Assembly (NCBI RefSeq): GCF_036924535.1
Contig: NZ_JAZHRT010000001.1
Location: forward strand, 1,364,001 to 1,428,000
From: Bradyrhizobium sp. AZCC 2262
GTDB lineage: Bacteria > Pseudomonadota > Alphaproteobacteria > Rhizobiales > Xanthobacteraceae
Direction of reading: 5' to 3'
Length of the DNA: 64,000 bases
Below the pieces are notes generated by a model. It searched no databases. It was not told where the DNA came from and was given only the letters and a program-made list of their open reading frames with translations. A program made the position numbers and the translations under genes. This document shows, piece after piece, positions 62,808 to 64,000 of this stretch (its first letter is position 1; the number at the start of each line of letters is the position of its first letter).

Positions 62808-64000
62808 TTATTTCTTCGGCGGCGAGGGCCACGGCCGCTGCGGGCCGCGCAGGCCTTCGAACGCCTTCGCCATGCCGAGCACGCCGAGATCGTCGAAGCG
62901 GCGGCCGACGATCTGCACGCCGATCGGAAAGCCCTTGGCGTCGTAACCGCCATTGATCGAGATCGCGGGATTTTCAGCCATATTCCACGGCACGGTATAG
63001 GCAATGTGCTCGAACGGCTTGTCCGGATCATTGATCGGGGCGGCGAATTCGGCCGGGAAGTTCACCACCGGCGACACTGGCGAGACCACGTAATCGAGAT
63101 CGCAGAACAGTTTTGCAGCCGCCGCGCGGATCGCCATCGTGGCGTTAAAACCCCTGACGACGTCGATGCCGGAAAGACTTGCCGCGGCTTCGGCCCATTT
63201 GTGGATGTAGGGCAGCGTCCTGCTGCGTTCCTCGGGCGAAAGTTTTGAGAGATCGTCCCACATCCGCGCGCGCCAGAAATTGTCGAGCCCGTCGAGCATC
63301 TCGCGCGTCAGGATACCGTCGACCTCGGTGACGACGGCGCCGGCGGATTCGAACGCCTTGGCCGCCTTGATCGCAACGCCTCGCACGTCGCTTTCCAGCG
63401 GCTGGCCGGCGCCGGGATCGAGCATCAGGCCGATGCGCAGCTTGCGCGGGGACTTGTCGTGCGCCTTCCAGTTGATGCTGTCCGCCGGCAGGCTGGTGCC
63501 GTCGCGGCGGTCCGGCTTCGACAAGACGCACATCATCAGCGCCGCATCGTCGACGGTGCGGGTCATCGGGCCCGCAACGCGGCCGACATAGGGCGGATCG
63601 ACCGGAACGCGCCCAAAACTCGGCTTCAACGCGACCAGGCCGCACCACGAGGCCGGCAGCCGCACCGAGCCACCGATGTCGGTGCCGAGATGCAGCGGGC
63701 CGTAACCGGCCGCGGCTGCCGCGCCCGCGCCCGAGGAGGAGCCGCCGGCATTTTTGCTGAGGTCCCAGGGATTGCGGGTGAGGGGATGGAAACTGGAGAG
63801 GCCCGACGACAGCATGCCGTAATCCGGCATCGTCGTTTTGGCGAAGATGATCGCGCCGGATTCACGCAACCGCGCGGCGGGCGGGGCATCCTTCGCGGCC
63901 GGCACCAGCTTGACACTGGCAGCACCCAGCGGGACCGGCTGACCTTTGGTGGCGATATTGTCCTTGATGGTGACCGGAATGCCATCGAGCGTGCCGGTCG
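62808..64000 (-). CDS. Amidase-signature family enzyme (5' end beyond window)
   Basis: At least 397 residues of an amidase; the N-terminus lies past base 64000. The Ser-cisSer-Lys triad is visible: TIKDNIATKG near the window edge (Lys), NAGGSSSGAGAAAAAGYGPL and LGTDIGGSVRLPAS (the two serines). Later RKLRIGLMLDPGAGQP and INGGYDAKGFPIGVQIVGRR are typical. A GTG at 63905 is not the real start because homology continues upstream of it. Related to GatA-like amidases; substrate unknown. Confidence 0.9.
   Translation of the reverse strand, partial: TGTLDGIPVTIKDNIATKGQPVPLGAASVKLVPAAKDAPPAARLRESGAIIFAKTTMPDYGMLSSGLSSFHPLTRNPWDLSKNAGGSSSGAGAAAAAGYGPLHLGTDIGGSVRLPASWCGLVALKPSFGRVPVDPPYVGRVAGPMTRTVDDAALMMCVLSKPDRRDGTSLPADSINWKAHDKSPRKLRIGLMLDPGAGQPLESDVRGVAIKAAKAFESAGAVVTEVDGILTREMLDGLDNFWRARMWDDLSKLSPEERSRTLPYIHKWAEAAASLSGIDVVRGFNATMAIRAAAAKLFCDLDYVVSPVSPVVNFPAEFAAPINDPDKPFEHIAYTVPWNMAENPAISINGGYDAKGFPIGVQIVGRRFDDLGVLGMAKAFEGLRGPQRPWPSPPKK

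Noticed and set aside
63905..63905. Complete amidase starting at GTG 63905
   Set aside because: The amidase motif TIKDNIATKG containing the catalytic Lys is encoded upstream of this codon, so the gene runs off the window.

Overview
The window looks like a chromosomal segment of a Bradyrhizobium-type alphaproteobacterium (Nitrobacteraceae: Bradyrhizobium, Afipia, Rhodopseudomonas and relatives). The DNA is GC-rich with strong G/C third-position bias. Gene content (phasin, Usg, DUF2778/Tlde1-like protein, Anbu, many solute-binding proteins, several class III cyclases) fits this group. At least ten intergenic stretches hold palindromic repeats of the kind scattered through such genomes. No prophage, integrase, transposase, CRISPR array or canonical rRNA/tRNA operon was seen.

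Layout. 0.3-4 kb: a TetR-controlled efflux operon (regulator, HlyD-type lipoprotein adaptor, ABC ATPase, ABC-2 permease) with a perfect 18-bp operator. 4-9 kb: membrane adenylate cyclase, PhzF-like isomerase, DUF488, TctC-type binding protein, DUF72. 9.1-18.1 kb: a Crp/Fnr regulator, then a probable sulfate-ester operon. It encodes a SsuA/TauA-like binding protein with a NosL-like C-terminal domain, permease, ATPase, Cys-type sulfatase, formylglycine-generating enzyme and a SulP transporter. 18-25 kb: phasin, two envelope glycosyltransferases, and a FecR-like/CHASE2-cyclase pair behind an orphan palindrome. 25-34 kb: DUF899, RtcB RNA ligase, a Tlde1-like protein, AMP nucleosidase, signal peptidase I, two abutting abnormal tRNA-like genes, and a soluble slipin. 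34-43 kb: second Crp-like regulator, small proteins, groESL with two CIRCE-like sites, Usg, a cupin, NupC, MFS exporter, and an A+T-richer gene of unknown function. 43-54 kb: SDR, Anbu proteasome-like protease, a frameshifted carboxymuconolactone decarboxylase, an acyl-CoA-dehydrogenase-like oxidase, methyltransferase, peptide-type binding protein, a decayed PepSY gene, then the transglutaminase / alpha-E / circularly permuted ATP-grasp genes that usually sit beside Anbu. 54-64 kb: CinA-like, Gpt, a secreted aldolase-like protein, MetE-like, GST, DsbA-family isomerase, quinone reductase, lipase, enoyl-CoA hydratase and an amidase cut by the window edge.

The most unusual part is the tRNA-like pair at 31990-32137. 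The first copy keeps the tRNA cloverleaf and an encoded CCA, but a 4-base GUGA (GNRA) tetraloop replaces the anticodon loop. The second has a 7-base loop with a nominal ACU anticodon, a short class I variable loop and an acceptor stem broken by three consecutive mismatches. They lie just upstream of a slipin gene and about 4.4 kb downstream of rtcB, which suggests a dispersed RNA-repair locus. The second point of interest is the binding protein/NosL-like fusion in the sulfatase operon. All function calls come from reading the sequence; no database search was run.
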